Source of the DNA: Prevotella sp. CAG:755
GTDB lineage: Bacteria > Bacteroidota > Bacteroidia > Bacteroidales > Bacteroidaceae
Assembly (NCBI GenBank): GCA_000431275.1
Contig: HF989198.1
Span: 321-15,081, forward strand
Direction: 5' to 3'
DNA length: 14,761 bases
In this document: positions 12,940 to 14,761 of the stretch, piece after piece
Layout: each line of letters starts with the position of its first letter
Numbering within the stretch: the stretch's first letter is position 1
Program-made: the position numbers and the translations under genes
The notes under the pieces: generated by a model
What the model was told of the DNA's origin: nothing
The model's database searches: none
Seen by the model: the letters and a program-made list of their open reading frames with translations, nothing else

Positions 12940-14761
12940 TCAGGGGAAGGCCAGCACGTAGGTCCCGCCACGCCGGGTGGCGAAACGAAGGGTGTCCGGA
13001 CCGAGGGTTTCGGAATCGACCGGGCGGCCTGCCGCGTCTGTCACGGTAGCCTGCGCCGCGCCCGCACAGACCACTGTACACACCTGCCCACCGTCCGAAC
13101 GTACAACGGCGCGGCGCAAGCGCCCTCCTGTCCAGGACTGGTCGACCGTAAAGCCTCCCACGGCGCGCAGGCCCTCGATACTCCCCTCAGGCCATGCCGA
13201 CGGCAGGGCTGGCAACAGGCGGAGTGTGCCGTCGTAACTTTGCAGGAGCATCTCGGCGATGCCCGCACACGCACCGAAGTTTCCGTCAATCTGAAAAGGA
13301 GCATGGGCATCGAGAAGGTTGAAGTAGACGCCGCCGGCCCGCTGATCGACGTCGTACGACGTGGCATGACGCAAGGCAGAACGCAGGATGCGGTGGGCAT
13401 GGTCGCCATCAAGGGCGCGCGCCCAAAGGTTGACTTTCCACCCCATAGACCACCCGGTCGACACGTCGCCCCTCAGGCGGAGCGAATTCACCGCCGCCGG
13501 AAACAGGCTGTCGGCCGGCGTAAGCTGCCCGAGCGGATAAAGGCACATGAGGTGTGAGAGGTGGCGGTGGCCGTCCTCGCCGTTCTCATAGCTGCTGTAT
13601 TTCCATTCGCGCAAGAGGGCGTCACCCCGCCTGACACCGTGGTGCACGTCGCCCCAAGCGCCGGTGTAGTTCTCGGTGCGCAACCCGCGGTCAAGGCTGG
13701 CATACTTCGCGCGCAGATCGCGGACGAAGGCGCTGTCGACGCCCTCCGCGTCCGCGCCGAGCACCTCAATGGCAGCAAGGACATTGCCGAACAAGTCGCA
13801 GACGAGCTGCTGGCTGTGCGCCGTGGCGTCCTGACGGACGACGGCAGGATTGTTCTGCTCCGGGGAATACTCGTCGGGGCACACCCAAGTGCCATCGTGG
13901 ATCACGCGGTCGCGGACGAGCCGTTCAAGCCAGAACCGCGCCGCACCAAGCATCACCGGGAAGCCACGCTCCCGGAGGTAGTTGCGGTCAAGGGTGTAAC
14001 GGTAATGCTGCCAGCAGTGCGAGGCATACCAGGCGTTGGCCGACACGTTGTTCTCACCCCAGTCCGACTGCCCGAAGATGTTGTTCTGTGTGAAGCACGT
14101 CCACCCCGTCGTCGCGCCTGACTGCCGGGCGTAAGCGCGCCACTGCGGCTGGACGACCGCCATGTTATAGAGGTAGTCAAGAAAGGGCAGGTGGAGTTCC
14201 GAAAGGTTTGTTGGCTCGGCCGGCCAGTAGTTCATCTGCACGTTGATGTTTGAGTGGATGTCCGACTGCCACGGCGGATCGGCCGAATTGTTCCACAGGC
14301 CTTGCAGGTTGGCCGGGAGAGCGACGCCGCGCGACGAGGCGATGAGCAGGTAGCGCCCGTAAACGAAGTAAAGCCGTTCGAGTGTCAGCGCGTCGGGCGT
14401 TCCGGCGTTGTCGCCGGACTGGTTATATCGGCGGATGAGCTCGTCGGTCGGCAGGACGCTCTGCGCGGTGGCAAGGTCGAAGCGCACGCGCCCGAAGAGC
14501 CTGCGATGGTCGGCCACGTGGCGCGCATGGAGCACCCGCCATCCCCGCGCGGCGGCCTCTTCGGCCCGGCGGTCAACGCGGGCGGCCAGTCCCTCGGAAC
14601 CCGAGACGTAGGTGGGGCTGACGGGGTCGTAGTCCGTGGCTGCGGCCAGCACGAGGAGCACCTCGTCCGCACCCCGCACCACGACGCCTCCGGCGCCGGC
14701 CGTCATCTGTCCGCCCACCGGCACCACGCGCAGACTGGCGGCATACCCCACCGTGGTGAGC
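12940..14761 (-). CDS. GH95 glycoside hydrolase (alpha-L-fucosidase type), 5' end outside window
   Basis: The frame is open to the window end, so the N-terminal part (signal peptide and first beta domain) is missing; the GTG at 14751 is internal. The visible 606 residues match the (alpha/alpha)6 barrel and C-terminal beta domain of GH95. Key motifs by analogy with Bifidobacterium AfcA are [19 protein letters not shown] (asparagine pair, around 14224-14250), the general acid in [10 protein letters not shown] (Glu codon at 13858-13860) and QIDGNFG (Asp codon at 13285-13287). GH95 enzymes invert alpha-1,2-L-fucosides of mucin and milk glycans, though some members prefer alpha-L-galactosides of plant xyloglucan; the sequence does not let me decide. 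Together with the GH89 enzyme it fits host-glycan use. The gene ends in a normal C-terminus (GGTYVLAFP) and is followed by a bidirectional terminator. Confidence 0.92.
   Translation of the reverse strand, partial: LTTVGYAASLRVVPVGGQMTAGAGGVVVRGADEVLLVLAAATDYDPVSPTYVSGSEGLAARVDRRAEEAAARGWRVLHARHVADHRRLFGRVRFDLATAQSVLPTDELIRRYNQSGDNAGTPDALTLERLYFVYGRYLLIASSRGVALPANLQGLWNNSADPPWQSDIHSNINVQMNYWPAEPTNLSELHLPFLDYLYNMAVVQPQWRAYARQSGATTGWTCFTQNNIFGQSDWGENNVSANAWYASHCWQHYRYTLDRNYLRERGFPVMLGAARFWLERLVRDRVIHDGTWVCPDEYSPEQNNPAVVRQDATAHSQQLVCDLFGNVLAAIEVLGADAEGVDSAFVRDLRAKYASLDRGLRTENYTGAWGDVHHGVRRGDALLREWKYSSYENGEDGHRHLSHLMCLYPLGQLTPADSLFPAAVNSLRLRGDVSTGWSMGWKVNLWARALDGDHAHRILRSALRHATSYDVDQRAGGVYFNLLDAHAPFQIDGNFGACAGIAEMLLQSYDGTLRLLPALPSAWPEGSIEGLRAVGGFTVDQSWTGGRLRRAVVRSDGGQVCTVVCAGAAQATVTDAAGRPVDSETLGPDTLRFATRRGGTYVLAFP

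Noticed and set aside
12458..12961. Plus- and minus-strand frames of 160-185 codons over the repeat cluster
   Set aside because: They run through direct and inverted repeats and a terminator; the apparent internal protein repeats are the translated DNA repeats.

Overview
The window reads as a chromosomal segment of a GC-rich member of the Bacteroidales. Four things support this: repeated TAnnTTTG (-7) promoter boxes of the Bacteroidetes sigma-ABfr type, a DUF2027/Smr-family gene that is characteristic of the phylum, two mucin/host-glycan glycoside hydrolases (GH89 and GH95), and A-rich leaders without clear Shine-Dalgarno sequences. Genus cannot be fixed from the sequence alone. Both window edges cut genes: the 5' part of the Smr gene and the 5' part of the GH95 gene lie outside.

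Layout. 1-912 (+) is the 3' part of a DUF2027/Smr protein. 1146-2290 (+) is a membrane acyltransferase broken by a one-base frameshift near 2079. 2474-4636 (+) is a GH89 alpha-N-acetylglucosaminidase. 4700-6080 looks like a small island: a near-perfect 24-bp inverted repeat, a decayed frameshifted copy of the Smr 3' end, and an AT-rich minus-strand gene with a HIRAN-like C-terminal domain. From 6099 to the end everything is on the minus strand: an OadA-like carboxyltransferase whose C-terminal biotinyl-like domain has no biotinylation lysine; an FMN-binding/[4Fe-4S] NosR-like membrane protein translationally coupled to a membrane-anchored nitroreductase; an untracked 31-aa single-span membrane peptide gene with its own promoter and terminator; an operon of a 94-aa unknown, a hotdog thioesterase and aroB; an intergenic repeat cluster; and the GH95 enzyme.

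How they may work together. GH89 and GH95 remove alpha-GlcNAc and alpha-fucose (or alpha-L-galactose) caps and fit a host-glycan or mucin forager, although no SusC/SusD pair is in view. The OadA-like protein suggests decarboxylation or transcarboxylation of C4/C3 acids, with biotin presumably on a separate carrier. The NosR-like protein and nitroreductase look like a two-gene electron-transfer unit, with a flavinylated FMN domain and the nitroreductase domain both predicted outside the cytoplasm; this is the strongest candidate for an under-described system. The shikimate gene aroB travels with a thioesterase and a small unknown. Intergenic regions are rich in hairpins, several of which share a GTCAG/CTGTC core and may form a genome-specific palindrome family.

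All calls come from reading the sequence by eye. No database search was run.
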